Positions 42,798 to 50,978 of a stretch of DNA of 64,000 bases are shown one piece after another (positions within the stretch are counted from its first letter, which is position 1; each line of letters begins with the position of its first letter). The stretch is from Gammaproteobacteria bacterium. GTDB taxonomy: Bacteria > Pseudomonadota > Gammaproteobacteria > Thiohalomonadales > Thiohalomonadaceae. The notes beneath the pieces are model-generated. The model did no database searches. It saw only the letters and a list, made by a program, of their open reading frames with translations, and was not told the origin of the DNA. The position numbers were made by a program, and so were the translations under genes. The stretch is taken from NCBI GenBank assembly GCA_023228645.1, contig JALOAT010000009.1, positions 1 through 64,000 of the forward strand. Reading direction: 5' to 3'.

Positions 42798-44482
42798 GCA
42801 GGGGCCTCCTGCACGGCAGGGGCGAAGAAACTGTAACGGTTGCGCCCCTCTGCCTTGGCCCGGTACATGGCCTGGTCCGCGTGCTTGAGCAATTCATCGG
42901 CGCTGAACGCATCGCTGGGGTAGACCGCGATTCCGACCGATGCGGTTACCCTGCCCTCCGCACCGCCCAGTGCGAACGGCTGGGCCAGCAGTTCCACGAT
43001 CTTGCCCGCGGCGACAGCCGCGTCGATGTGATGGAGGAGCCCGGTCAGGATCACCGTGAATTCGTCGCCGCCCATGCGCGCCACGGTGTCGCTCTCGCGC
43101 ACCGCGCCGGTGATGCGTCGCGCCGTTTCCACAAGCAGCCGGTCACCGGCGGCGTGACCGAAGGCGTCGTTCACGTTCTTGAAACCGTCCAGATCGATGT
43201 ACAGCAGGGCCATGGCGTGGCCGTGACGATCCACCTGCGCTATGGCCTGACGCAGCCGCTCGGCGAACAGGGTGCGGTTCGGCAGCCCGGTGAGGGTGTC
43301 GTAATTGGCCTGACGCCAGACCTTCTGCGCCACGGCCTTGCGATCGGTGATGTCGGAGAAGCTGACTACGGCCCCCTGCGTGACACCGTCCACGACCATG
43401 GGCCGCGCACGAAACTCCACCGGGAAGCTGCGCCCGTCGGCGCGACGAAAATCGATGTCGTCCCGGTGCACCGTATGCCCCATGCGGTAGGCCGCCACGA
43501 AGGGATGTCCATCGCCCGCCACCAGCAGCGGTTCGAGATCGCGTCCGAGCAGGTCTTCCTGCGCCGCGTAACCGAGGGCCTCCAGAGCCAGTCCGTTGCA
43601 GAAGGTGCAGCGCCCGCGCGCGTCGAGCCCGAGAATGCCCTCGCCCGAGGACTCGATGAGCAGGCGCAGCCTGGCCGCGGTGAACTCGCGTTCGCTCATC
43701 TCCTGCTGCAGCTCGGCGGTGCGTTGTGCCACCAAATCCTCCTGCTCCTGTCGGGCGCGTTGCAGTGACATCGCGTGCCTGCGCATGTGTCCCAGGCTCG
43801 CCAGGATGAGCGTAGAGACCAGCAGCCAGACCACGCCGTGTACCACGCCCAGGCTCATGCGCTGATGGTCGGCACCTGCCAACAGCTCGCCGGCATCGAA
43901 ACGCACCGACAATGCGCCGCGCACATCACCTTCGCGATAGTCCTGGTGCGCATGGCATTCCAGGCACGGCTCGGTAACCACGAGCGCCGCCATGTAGCGC
44001 ATGTACGGCACACCGCCTTCATCAGCCAATGCGAAATGCTCGCGCGCTCCGTCGGCGAACGCCTCCAACCCGGCGCGCTCCCAGTCGTCCGGCGCATTCT
44101 TTGGGTTCACCGGATCGAGGCTGGTCAGGCGCGCATCGACGTCGGTCAGTTCCCCGAGGGTGGCGCCGAGCTGGCGCAGCATGTAGCCGGGACTGATCTG
44201 GGTGAGCCGACCACCCGATGGGGTCGCGATGTCCTCGGCGAGTCCCGGCAGCCGGACGCCGGGCGCGCCCGCATCCACGGGCGCATACACGCCGCCGCTG
44301 TGCGCGTTCCACAGCCGCATGGACTCCATGACTGCGAACACGAAGCGGCCGTGCCCCAAGGCCAGCTCATGGGCGTGCCCGGTCAGGTGACGCCAGTTCC
44401 AAAGCAAGGAACCGGCCGCGAGCGCCATCCAGATGGCCAGGGGGATGATCCAGTATCTGCGCTCCAGCACGAGGCGGTTCAT
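42794..44482 (-). CDS. diguanylate cyclase with periplasmic heme-motif sensor domain
   Basis: A 562-residue protein from the ATG at 44482 (MNRLVLERRYW). The frame is open further upstream but is not protein-like there. Transmembrane helices (about 11-28 and 211-230) flank a periplasmic DUF3365/Tll0287-type domain with a CxxCH c-heme motif (C173-L-E-C176-H177). A coiled coil, a PAS domain (about 270-380) and a GGDEF domain follow. GGDEF (471-475) is intact, with an RxxD inhibitory site (R462-D465) five residues before it. It is predicted to make c-di-GMP in response to a redox or gas signal. Confidence 0.9.
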   Translation of the reverse strand: MNRLVLERRYWIIPLAIWMALAAGSLLWNWRHLTGHAHELALGHGRFVFAVMESMRLWNAHSGGVYAPVDAGAPGVRLPGLAEDIATPSGGRLTQISPGYMLRQLGATLGELTDVDARLTSLDPVNPKNAPDDWERAGLEAFADGAREHFALADEGGVPYMRYMAALVVTEPCLECHAHQDYREGDVRGALSVRFDAGELLAGADHQRMSLGVVHGVVWLLVSTLILASLGHMRRHAMSLQRARQEQEDLVAQRTAELQQEMSEREFTAARLRLLIESSGEGILGLDARGRCTFCNGLALEALGYAAQEDLLGRDLEPLLVAGDGHPFVAAYRMGHTVHRDDIDFRRADGRSFPVEFRARPMVVDGVTQGAVVSFSDITDRKAVAQKVWRQANYDTLTGLPNRTLFAERLRQAIAQVDRHGHAMALLYIDLDGFKNVNDAFGHAAGDRLLVETARRITGAVRESDTVARMGGDEFTVILTGLLHHIDAAVAAGKIVELLAQPFALGGAEGRVTASVGIAVYPSDAFSADELLKHADQAMYRAKAEGRNRYSFFAPAVQEAPA

Positions 44483-44553
44483 GCCGCCGGAACTCCGCAT
44501 TGGCCGGGAAAGGGGAACGTACCCCGAAGCGGCGGCGGGTACAACGGGCCGGT

Positions 44554-45636
44554 TCACTTCCGGAGAATTTCCGCAATGATCGCGGCCGCCTCCCGGGCGC
44601 CGTCGGCAGCAACGGGTGCGCGGCGCGGCATGGCGAAAAGCGTCTCCAGGGCCGTGTCCAGGCGCCCGGCCAGCAGGTCCGGACGCGCCACCTCCACGGC
44701 ATGGATATTTCCGTGGAGCCACGCCACCAGCGCCGGCTCTTCGGGCCAATCGCCGCGCCGCACATACAGCACCGGCACGCCGGCCACCGCGGCCTCGGCG
44801 AAACTGCCGTAGCCCGGTTTGGTGAGCAGCGCATCACTGGAGGCGAGCACATCGGAAAATGGCATGTCGAGGGATTCCATCTCGACCACGTCATCCCGCC
44901 CCACGCCCCAGGCCCGCGCCGCCACGAAGCGTACCCCCGGCCACCGCGGCCAGCTCTCCATGGGCAGGCGCAGGGCGATGCCGCCCATGGCCACCAGCAC
45001 CAGGCGCTCGTCCGGGGACAGGCCCAGCCTGGCGTCCAGTTCCGTGCGACGATTCACGCCGCACGTGGCGATGGGACCGATGGCGCGCGTGTTGGTGAGC
45101 TCGGGCATGGGCATGGACGGCGCCGGACGCAGGAACTGCTGCGCGCTGGCGTAGGCTTCCAGCATCTGCCGGCGGATGGCCGCCGCCTCGACCAGATGCC
45201 CGCAGTAGTGACGGTAGATGCCTTCCCAGTGCAGCGAACACAGCGCTACGGCCGGGATGCCGGCACGCGCAGCGCCGGCGAGGGCCAGGTAGGGCACGTC
45301 CGCCAGCACCAGATCGGGCGCCGCGGCGGCGATCTCCTCCGCAACGGCCGCGACGCGTGCGTCCCAATCGGTGTGCAGTTCACGATAGGCACAGGCGCTT
45401 GCCTCCAGGTCCACGTCCAGGGCCGAGGTCTGCACCATGCCGAAATCATCACGTGCCCGTTGCAGCGTGAAGGCGCCGCCGATACGGGCGGCGAGATGGG
45501 CTTCCGGCACGGCGGCACGCAAGGTCAGCCGCAGTTCGGGCAGGCACGCGCGCAGGGCGTGGATCACCGGCGCAACCTGGGCCACGTGGCCGAAGCCGTG
45601 AGAAGAGATGGCGACCAGCAGGTGGGGATGTTTCAT
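44554..45636 (-). CDS. GT-B-fold glycosyltransferase-like protein
   Basis: The protein has 360 residues and no signal peptide. The N-terminus MKHPHLLVAISSHGFGHVAQ has the SHGFGH nucleotide-sugar or lipid loop also found in MurG-like and arabinokinase-associated GT domains. The C-terminal half carries SSDALLTKPGYGSFAEAAVA, with the KPGYG...EA pattern that binds a nucleotide sugar. Donor and acceptor are unknown. It sits between the cyclic-di-GMP genes and the sigma-54 activator on the same strand, about 70 bp from the GGDEF gene. Confidence 0.75.
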   Translation of the reverse strand: MKHPHLLVAISSHGFGHVAQVAPVIHALRACLPELRLTLRAAVPEAHLAARIGGAFTLQRARDDFGMVQTSALDVDLEASACAYRELHTDWDARVAAVAEEIAAAAPDLVLADVPYLALAGAARAGIPAVALCSLHWEGIYRHYCGHLVEAAAIRRQMLEAYASAQQFLRPAPSMPMPELTNTRAIGPIATCGVNRRTELDARLGLSPDERLVLVAMGGIALRLPMESWPRWPGVRFVAARAWGVGRDDVVEMESLDMPFSDVLASSDALLTKPGYGSFAEAAVAGVPVLYVRRGDWPEEPALVAWLHGNIHAVEVARPDLLAGRLDTALETLFAMPRRAPVAADGAREAAAIIAEILRK

Positions 45637-45655
45637 CGGTTGTCTTTGGGGTTAT

Positions 45656-45697
45656 GACGCGGAGGGTGCGGAGGCGCAGAGGACGCGGAGAAAAAAC
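45656..45697. repeat. single repeat arm, GCGGAGG flavour
   Basis: The arm reads GACGCGGAGGGTGCGGAGGC then GCAGAGGACGCGGAG and an A-run. I see no convincing opposed partner in the remaining gap before the activator gene, so it is a solo arm or a decayed element. Confidence 0.7.
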
Positions 45698-45818
45698 GAA
45701 TACTCTCTCGCACCGAGCACGTGTTAGCGGAGAACCGGGTTCGCCTGAGCGCATGACGGGCACGCTCGGGAATCCCTCCGTGTTACGACCCACCTCGTGC
45801 CCCACCTCGCGGTCCGTC

Positions 45819-47156
45819 TCAAGGCTCCTCCGCCAAGGCGTTCTCCACCGGCGCGCCGCCGCGGGCCTCCTGCAGTTTGCGATAGAGCGTACGCTCGCTC
45901 ACGCCGAGTTCCGCCGCCAGTTCGCGCTTGTCGCCGGAAAAACGCGCCACCGCCCATAGCAGGTAGCGACGCTCCATCTCTTCCAGCGGGATGACTTCGG
46001 GCGGCAGCGGACCCGGCACGCGCGGCGCGGTGCCACAGCGGCATTCATCCGGCAGGTGTTCGGGCAGGATCACCTCGCCGTCGCACATGAGCGCGGCGCG
46101 CTCCATGAGGTTGCGCAGCTCGCGGATGTTGCCCGGGAAGGCGTAATCCTCGAGACAGGCCATGGCCTCGGCGGACAGTCGTAACCTGCGGCCACCGTCG
46201 AGCCGGTGCAGCAGGCTCTCGGCAAGCAGCGGCAAGTCCTCCATGCGCTCGCGCAGCGCCGGCAGCTCGATGGGGAAGGTATTGATGCGGTAATAGAGGT
46301 CCTGGCGGAAACTGCCGTCCGCCACCATCTCCTTCAGGTGCCGATGGGTGGCGCATACCAGGCGGAAATCGGCCTTCTGCGCCTCCAGGCCGCCCACGCG
46401 CCGAAAGGTGCCGCTCTCCAAAAGGCGCAGCAGTTTCACTTGCAGGGGCAACGGGATGTCGCCCACCTCGTCGAGGAACAGGGTGCCGCCGCGCGCCACT
46501 TCCACCAGGCCGATCTTCTGCGCCTGCGCGCCGGTGAAGGCCCCCTTCTCGTGACCGAACAACTCGCTCTCGAAAAGCGTCTCCGTCAGCCCGGAACAGT
46601 CCACGGGCACGAACGGGCCCTTGGCGCGGAGACTGGCGTCGTGAATGGCCTGGGCGATGAGCTCCTTGCCGGTGCCCGACTCGCCGAGCAACAACACGGT
46701 CGCCTCGGACGGTGCCACGCGGCGCACCAGTTCCAGCACTCGATTGAAGCGCGGCGCGCGCCCCACCAGGCCGGCGGCGCTGGGATTGGGGCTCGCCAGG
46801 CGCGCGAAATGCATCACTTCCACATAAAAGCGCGTGACGTTGTGGCCGTCGCGCACCGGGAAAATCTCCACGTCCACATGCTCCTCGCCGCGGGCGGTGT
46901 GATGCAGGTGCAGGTCACGCTGGGGTTGGCCGGTTTCCATGCAGCGTCGCAGCGGGCAGCTTTCGCCGGCTTGATCACAGGGCAGCTGGTAACGGTGCGA
47001 CACCTGATAGCAGCGCACGGACGCACCACCTTCCGGCAGGGTAAATTCGCGGCGGTAGGCGCCATTGGCCGCCATCACGCGATAGTCCGGTGAGATCAGG
47101 ACGGCCGGCTGATGCAGCGCCTCGAGTACCGCAGCAAGTTCGTTCAGGTCGGGCAT
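45819..47156 (-). CDS. fisR: FisR-like sigma-54-dependent activator with Cys-rich PAS sensor
   Basis: A 445-residue enhancer-binding protein. The N-terminal PAS-type domain (1-115) carries C49, C60, C67 and C72 in RCYQVSHRYQLPC and GESCPLRRC. The first three match the 11- and 7-residue spacing of the polysulfide-sensing cysteines reported for FisR (C53, C64, C71). The AAA+ domain has Walker A GESGTGKE, the sigma-54 contact loop GAFTGA and Walker B GGTLFLDEVGD. A Fis-type helix-turn-helix ends the protein (ELAAELGVSERTLYRKLQEA). I started at 47156, which aligns the cysteines with FisR; longer starts are possible. It diverges from cydA across a 386-bp region with a sigma-54 promoter. Confidence 0.88.
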   Translation of the reverse strand: MPDLNELAAVLEALHQPAVLISPDYRVMAANGAYRREFTLPEGGASVRCYQVSHRYQLPCDQAGESCPLRRCMETGQPQRDLHLHHTARGEEHVDVEIFPVRDGHNVTRFYVEVMHFARLASPNPSAAGLVGRAPRFNRVLELVRRVAPSEATVLLLGESGTGKELIAQAIHDASLRAKGPFVPVDCSGLTETLFESELFGHEKGAFTGAQAQKIGLVEVARGGTLFLDEVGDIPLPLQVKLLRLLESGTFRRVGGLEAQKADFRLVCATHRHLKEMVADGSFRQDLYYRINTFPIELPALRERMEDLPLLAESLLHRLDGGRRLRLSAEAMACLEDYAFPGNIRELRNLMERAALMCDGEVILPEHLPDECRCGTAPRVPGPLPPEVIPLEEMERRYLLWAVARFSGDKRELAAELGVSERTLYRKLQEARGGAPVENALAEEP

Positions 47157-47243
47157 GGCTCGGTCATCCGCGGCAGTTCGCGTCGCACCATATGCCACCG
47201 ATGACATGCGCGGCAACCCGAAAGCGCCGTCTCGGATGGCATG

Positions 47244-47255
47244 GTTATGCGTAAC
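47244..47255. promoter_or_regulatory. palindrome, candidate activator site upstream of cydA
   Basis: GTTATGCGTAAC has GTTA/TAAC arms around a GC centre. It lies about 90 bases upstream of the predicted cydA transcription start. It is a candidate enhancer site for the divergent activator, based only on symmetry and position. Confidence 0.3.
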
Positions 47256-47313
47256 AGTGTGATCCGCATCGCAAAAGCCAAGACCCCAGCGTGCTGCTGC
47301 GGCCTGTTGTTTC

Positions 47314-47329
47314 AGGCACAGGCTTTGCT
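47314..47329 (+). promoter_or_regulatory. sigma-54 (-24/-12) promoter for cydABX
   Basis: AGGCACAGGCTTTGCT matches the consensus TGGCAC-N5-TTGCW at all but the first base. GG (47315-47316) and GC (47327-47328) are separated by the required ten bases. It points toward cydA, with a predicted transcription start near 47340 and a leader of about 200 bases. I saw no gene in the leader. Confidence 0.7.
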
Positions 47330-47542
47330 GTGACGTTGTGGATGAGTCTTGTCCCAGTAGCTTTTGGGGACGCTGTTCGTACCGGAACGCACAGCGAGCA
47401 CCGGGTGGGAATCGTCCGAAGCAGTCGTCCAAAAAACGGCATGCGCTGGTGTCGACGTGCCCAACCGGCCGGTCCCGCCCAGGGACAGGCTGCGGTGTGT
47501 CACGCCCGCGTCAGGCCAGAAATCTGAGAGGAGAAGTACTGC

Positions 47543-49138
47543 ATGATTGCGGAAGAAGTCGTCGACCTGTCGCGGCTGCAATTCGCCCTCACGGCGATGT
47601 ATCACTTTCTGTTTGTACCGCTGACACTCGGGTTGTCCTTCCTGCTGGTCATCATGGAATCGGTGTACGTGATGACGGGCAAGGAGGTCTACAAAGACAT
47701 GACCAAGTTCTGGGGCAAGCTGTTCGGGATCAACTTCGCCCTGGGCGTCACCACCGGCATCACCATGGAGTTCCAGTTCGGCACCAACTGGGCGTATTAC
47801 TCCCATTACGTGGGCGATATTTTCGGCGCCCCGCTCGCCATCGAGGGCCTCATGGCCTTCTTCCTGGAATCCACCTTCATCGGCCTGTTCTTCTTCGGCT
47901 GGGATCGCCTCAGCAAGGCCAAGCATCTGATGGTGACCTTCCTGACGGCGTTCGCCTCCAACCTGTCCGCGTTGTGGATCCTGGTCGCCAACGGCTGGAT
48001 GCAGAACCCGGTAGGTTCGGAATTCAGTTTCGAGACCATGCGCATGGAGATGACCAGCTTCACCGAAGTGCTGTTCAACCCGGTGGCGCAGGTCAAGTTC
48101 GTGCACACGGTGTCGGCGGGCTACACCACCGGCGCCATGTTTGTGCTGGGCATCTCGGCCTACTACCTGCTGAAGGGCCGCGATCTCGGCTTCGCGCGCC
48201 GCTCCTTCGCCATCGCTGCCGCCTTCGGCCTCGCCAGCGTGCTGTCCGTGATCGTGCTGGGCGACGAATCCGGTTATGAGCTCGGCGACGTGCAGCGCAC
48301 CAAGCTGGCCACCATCGAGGCGGAATGGGAGACCCATGCGGCCCCGGCCGCGTTCACCCTCATCGGTATCCCCGATCAGGAGAATATGAAGACCGATTAC
48401 GCGGTGAAAATACCGTATGCGCTCGGTCTCATCGCCACCCGTTCCACCCATGAGGAAGTCACGGGCATCAAGGACCTGATGGTCGAGCACGAGGCACGCA
48501 TCCGCAACGGCATGGTGGCCTATGGCCTGCTGCAGCGCCTGCGTTCCGGCGAGGTGACCGATGAACTCAGGGCCGAATTCGATGCGGTCAAGAAAGACAT
48601 CGGTTATGGCCTGCTGCTCAAGTCATACACCGAGAACGTGGTGGATGCGACCGAGGAGCAGATCCAGATGGCGGTGAAAGATACCATCCCCGAGGTGGCG
48701 CCGCTGTTCTGGACCTTCCGCATCATGGTAGCCGCCGGCTTCCTGATGCTGTTCATCTTCGCCGCAGCGTTCTACTACTGCACCAAGCGCCAGGTGGGCG
48801 AGAAAAAGTGGCTGCTCAAGCTCGCCCTCTACGGTATCCCGCTGCCCTGGATCGCCGCCGAGACCGGCTGGTTCGTGGCGGAGTACGGGCGGCAGCCCTG
48901 GTCCATCGGCGAGGTGCTGCCGGTGAATCTGTCGACCTCGACGCTGACCACCGGTGATCTCACTTTCTCGCTGATCGGCTTCATCGGCTTCTACACGCTG
49001 CTGCTGTGCGTGGAGATGTACCTGATGATCAAGTTTGCCCGCCTTGGCCCCTCCAGCCTCGGCACCGGCCGGTACCACCACGAAAAGAAAGGTGACGCCC
49101 TCAACGTGACGCCGGACTCTGCGCCGACCCTCGCGTAA
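47543..49138 (+). CDS. cydA: cytochrome bd ubiquinol oxidase subunit I
   Basis: Oxidises quinol and carries hemes b558, b595 and d. Its 531 residues are of the E. coli type. The heme-ligand regions are visible: LSRLQFALTAMYHFLFVPLT, KFVHTVSAGYTTGAMFVLGI and FWTFRIMVAAGFLMLF. The long Q-loop region (about 240-390, containing LATIEAEWETHAAPAAFTLI) is of the canonical rather than the short cyanide-insensitive form. A strong GAGGAG precedes the ATG. It is the first gene of cydABX. Confidence 0.97.
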   Translation: MIAEEVVDLSRLQFALTAMYHFLFVPLTLGLSFLLVIMESVYVMTGKEVYKDMTKFWGKLFGINFALGVTTGITMEFQFGTNWAYYSHYVGDIFGAPLAIEGLMAFFLESTFIGLFFFGWDRLSKAKHLMVTFLTAFASNLSALWILVANGWMQNPVGSEFSFETMRMEMTSFTEVLFNPVAQVKFVHTVSAGYTTGAMFVLGISAYYLLKGRDLGFARRSFAIAAAFGLASVLSVIVLGDESGYELGDVQRTKLATIEAEWETHAAPAAFTLIGIPDQENMKTDYAVKIPYALGLIATRSTHEEVTGIKDLMVEHEARIRNGMVAYGLLQRLRSGEVTDELRAEFDAVKKDIGYGLLLKSYTENVVDATEEQIQMAVKDTIPEVAPLFWTFRIMVAAGFLMLFIFAAAFYYCTKRQVGEKKWLLKLALYGIPLPWIAAETGWFVAEYGRQPWSIGEVLPVNLSTSTLTTGDLTFSLIGFIGFYTLLLCVEMYLMIKFARLGPSSLGTGRYHHEKKGDALNVTPDSAPTLA

Positions 49139-49167
49139 CCGTCACGGATCAGCTAACGAGGTACACA

Positions 49168-50310
49168 ATGATTCTCGACTATGAAACGCTGAAACTGGTG
49201 TGGTGGCTGTTGGTGGGCGTGTTGCTCATCGGCTTCGTCATCACCGATGGCTTCGATATGGGCGTGGGCGCGCTGTTGCCGTTTCTCGGCAAGAACGACG
49301 AAGAGCGCCGCGTGATCATCAACACGGTCGGCCCGCACTGGGACGGCAATCAGGTGTGGTTCATCACCGCGGGCGGCGCCATTTTCGCCGCTTGGCCAGC
49401 GGTGTATGCCGCGGCCTTCTCGGGCTTCTACATCGCCATGCTGCTGGTGCTGTTCGCGCTGTTCTTCCGCCCGGTGGGTTTTGATTACCGATCCAAGGTG
49501 GCCGACCCACGCTGGCGCAACACCTGGGACTGGGGTCTGTTCGTGGGTGGTGCGGTGCCGGCACTGCTGTTCGGCGTGGCCTTCGGCAACCTGATCCTCG
49601 GCGTGCCGTTCCATCTGGATGAGTTCCTGCGTCCCACCTACACCGGCTCGTTCTTCGGCCTGCTGCGTCCGTTCGCATTGCTGGCCGGCGTGGTGAGCCT
49701 GTCCATGCTGGTGATGCACGGCGCCATCTGGCTGCACTGGCGCACCGTGGACCCCATCGCCTCGCGCGCCCGCACCACGGCGACCTGGGCCGGTGTGGTG
49801 ATGATCGCGGCCTTCGCCGGCGGCGGCCTGTGGCTCGCCAGCGGCATGGACGGCTTCCGCATCATCGACATGCCGCCCACCGATGCACTGCCCAATCCGC
49901 TGGCCAAGAGCGTTGAGATTGTCAACGGCGCCCTGTTGAGCAACTACGACGCGTATCCGTGGATGATGGCTGCGCCGGTACTCGGCTTCGTGGGTGCGAT
50001 CATGGCCATCCTGCTCGTGCGCATGGGCCGCTCGGCCTGCGCCTTCGTGTCCAGTTCCCTGGGCATGGCGGGCGTGATCCTCACCGCCGGGTTCTCCATG
50101 TTCCCGTTCGTGATGCCATCGAACACGCACCCGGCCAGCAGCCTCACCGTGTGGGATGCGCCGTCGAGCCATCTCACGCTCACGGTGATGTTCTGGGCCG
50201 CGGTGATCTTCGTGCCCATCATTCTTGGCTACACGGTGTGGACCTACCGCGTCATGTGGGGCAAGTACACGGTGGAGCACATCCGCGCTCACGAGCACGA
50301 AGCCTACTGA
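49168..50310 (+). CDS. cydB: cytochrome bd ubiquinol oxidase subunit II
   Basis: The second core membrane subunit of bd oxidase (380 residues, about eight helices). It starts MILDYETLKLVWWLLVGVLL with VITDGFDMGVG; GPHWDGNQVWFITAGGAIFA and FPFVMPSNTHPASSLTVWDA are family signatures. It follows cydA by 29 bases with a clear ribosome-binding site and is followed by cydX. Confidence 0.97.
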   Translation: MILDYETLKLVWWLLVGVLLIGFVITDGFDMGVGALLPFLGKNDEERRVIINTVGPHWDGNQVWFITAGGAIFAAWPAVYAAAFSGFYIAMLLVLFALFFRPVGFDYRSKVADPRWRNTWDWGLFVGGAVPALLFGVAFGNLILGVPFHLDEFLRPTYTGSFFGLLRPFALLAGVVSLSMLVMHGAIWLHWRTVDPIASRARTTATWAGVVMIAAFAGGGLWLASGMDGFRIIDMPPTDALPNPLAKSVEIVNGALLSNYDAYPWMMAAPVLGFVGAIMAILLVRMGRSACAFVSSSLGMAGVILTAGFSMFPFVMPSNTHPASSLTVWDAPSSHLTLTVMFWAAVIFVPIILGYTVWTYRVMWGKYTVEHIRAHEHEAY

Positions 50311-50395
50311 GTTCATCCTGCGGAACCGGGGAATCCCCCGCGCCCTCCTCTCGCGCCCCGGTTTCCGCAGATCTTATTGAAGGAGGAAGACATCA

Positions 50396-50500
50396 ATGTG
50401 GTATTTCACCTGGATCCTCGGCGTACTTCTCGCCAGCGCCTTTGGCATCATCAACGTAATGTGGCTGGAATCCGAGAAGGACCTGGACGCGAACTGCTGA
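50396..50500 (+). CDS. cydX: cytochrome bd small subunit CydX
   Basis: A 34-residue single-span membrane peptide: MWYFTWILGVLLASAFGIIN then VMWLESEKDLDANC. The MWYFxWILG start and the conserved acidic residue after the helix identify CydX (CbdX/YbgT), which stabilises the bd heme site. A strong AAGGAGGAAG lies just upstream. It is the last gene of cydABX and is followed by a hairpin terminator. Confidence 0.95.
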   Translation: MWYFTWILGVLLASAFGIINVMWLESEKDLDANC

Positions 50501-50506
50501 TCTGCC

Positions 50507-50539
50507 AGCCCCCGGCCCGCATGGCGCCGGGGGCTTTCA
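50507..50539 (+). terminator. terminator after cydX
   Basis: AGCCCCCGGC pairs with GCCGGGGGCT across a short loop and is followed by TTTCAT. The strong GC stem directly after the cydX stop indicates the end of the cydABX transcript, although the T-run is short. The rest of the gap to the next gene (50540-50816) shows no gene. Confidence 0.65.
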
Positions 50540-50816
50540 TGTCCCGAGCCAGGGTCGTGGCCCCTATCTCCCAGCCGCCTGCTCGCCTTCACCCTGTGCC
50601 GGTAGCCTGGTTTGTCCAAAGAAATCGCCGCCCTGGGAGGTCGCGCACGCGCCACGGCATGGGCGCGCCTAGGGTGGGGCGCGGCGGCGGGTTTCGTGTA
50701 CAGCGTGGGCTTCGTGCGCGCCACGCCATGAGGCGAGTCGTCTTCCATTCTCTCTGTAGCCGGCAGTTCATGGCCCCCGGCAGCCTTTCCATACTGGAAT
50801 TTCCTTAATCCATCGT

Positions 50817-50844
50817 TTGATCCACGGCGATTTGGCGTTACGAT
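50817..50844 (+). promoter_or_regulatory. possible sigma-70 promoter for sqr
   Basis: TTGATC (50817-50822) and TACGAT (50839-50844) are separated by 16 bases. They lie about 135 bases upstream of the SQR start. I found no sigma-54-type GG-N10-GC element in this gap, so sqr may be expressed separately or by readthrough from cydABX. Confidence 0.4.
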
Positions 50845-50978
50845 ACGCGGTCCAAAACGCGTACGGATTTCTCCTACGCCTGCTGATCCCCGGATCTTTT
50901 CCCAGCGCGTCTGGTCGTCTCCCGGGGTTCCCCAGGCTGGGCGACCGACTTTTCGTCTCTTCGACTTTAGGAGCTGCT

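Noticed and set aside
44483..44749. N-terminal extension of the GGDEF protein
   Set aside because: Residues before the ATG at 44482 are Arg/Gly/Pro-rich and overlap the glycosyltransferase-like gene; the transmembrane helix begins just after the chosen start.
49153..50316. 387-codon minus-strand frame opposite cydB
   Set aside because: Antisense of an unmistakable cydB; the product is His/Glu/Gly-rich without membrane segments or motifs.
50374..50808. Frames in the cydX-sqr gap, on both strands
   Set aside because: They overlap cydX and its terminator and are Arg/Pro-rich shadows; CydX is the only credible product here.
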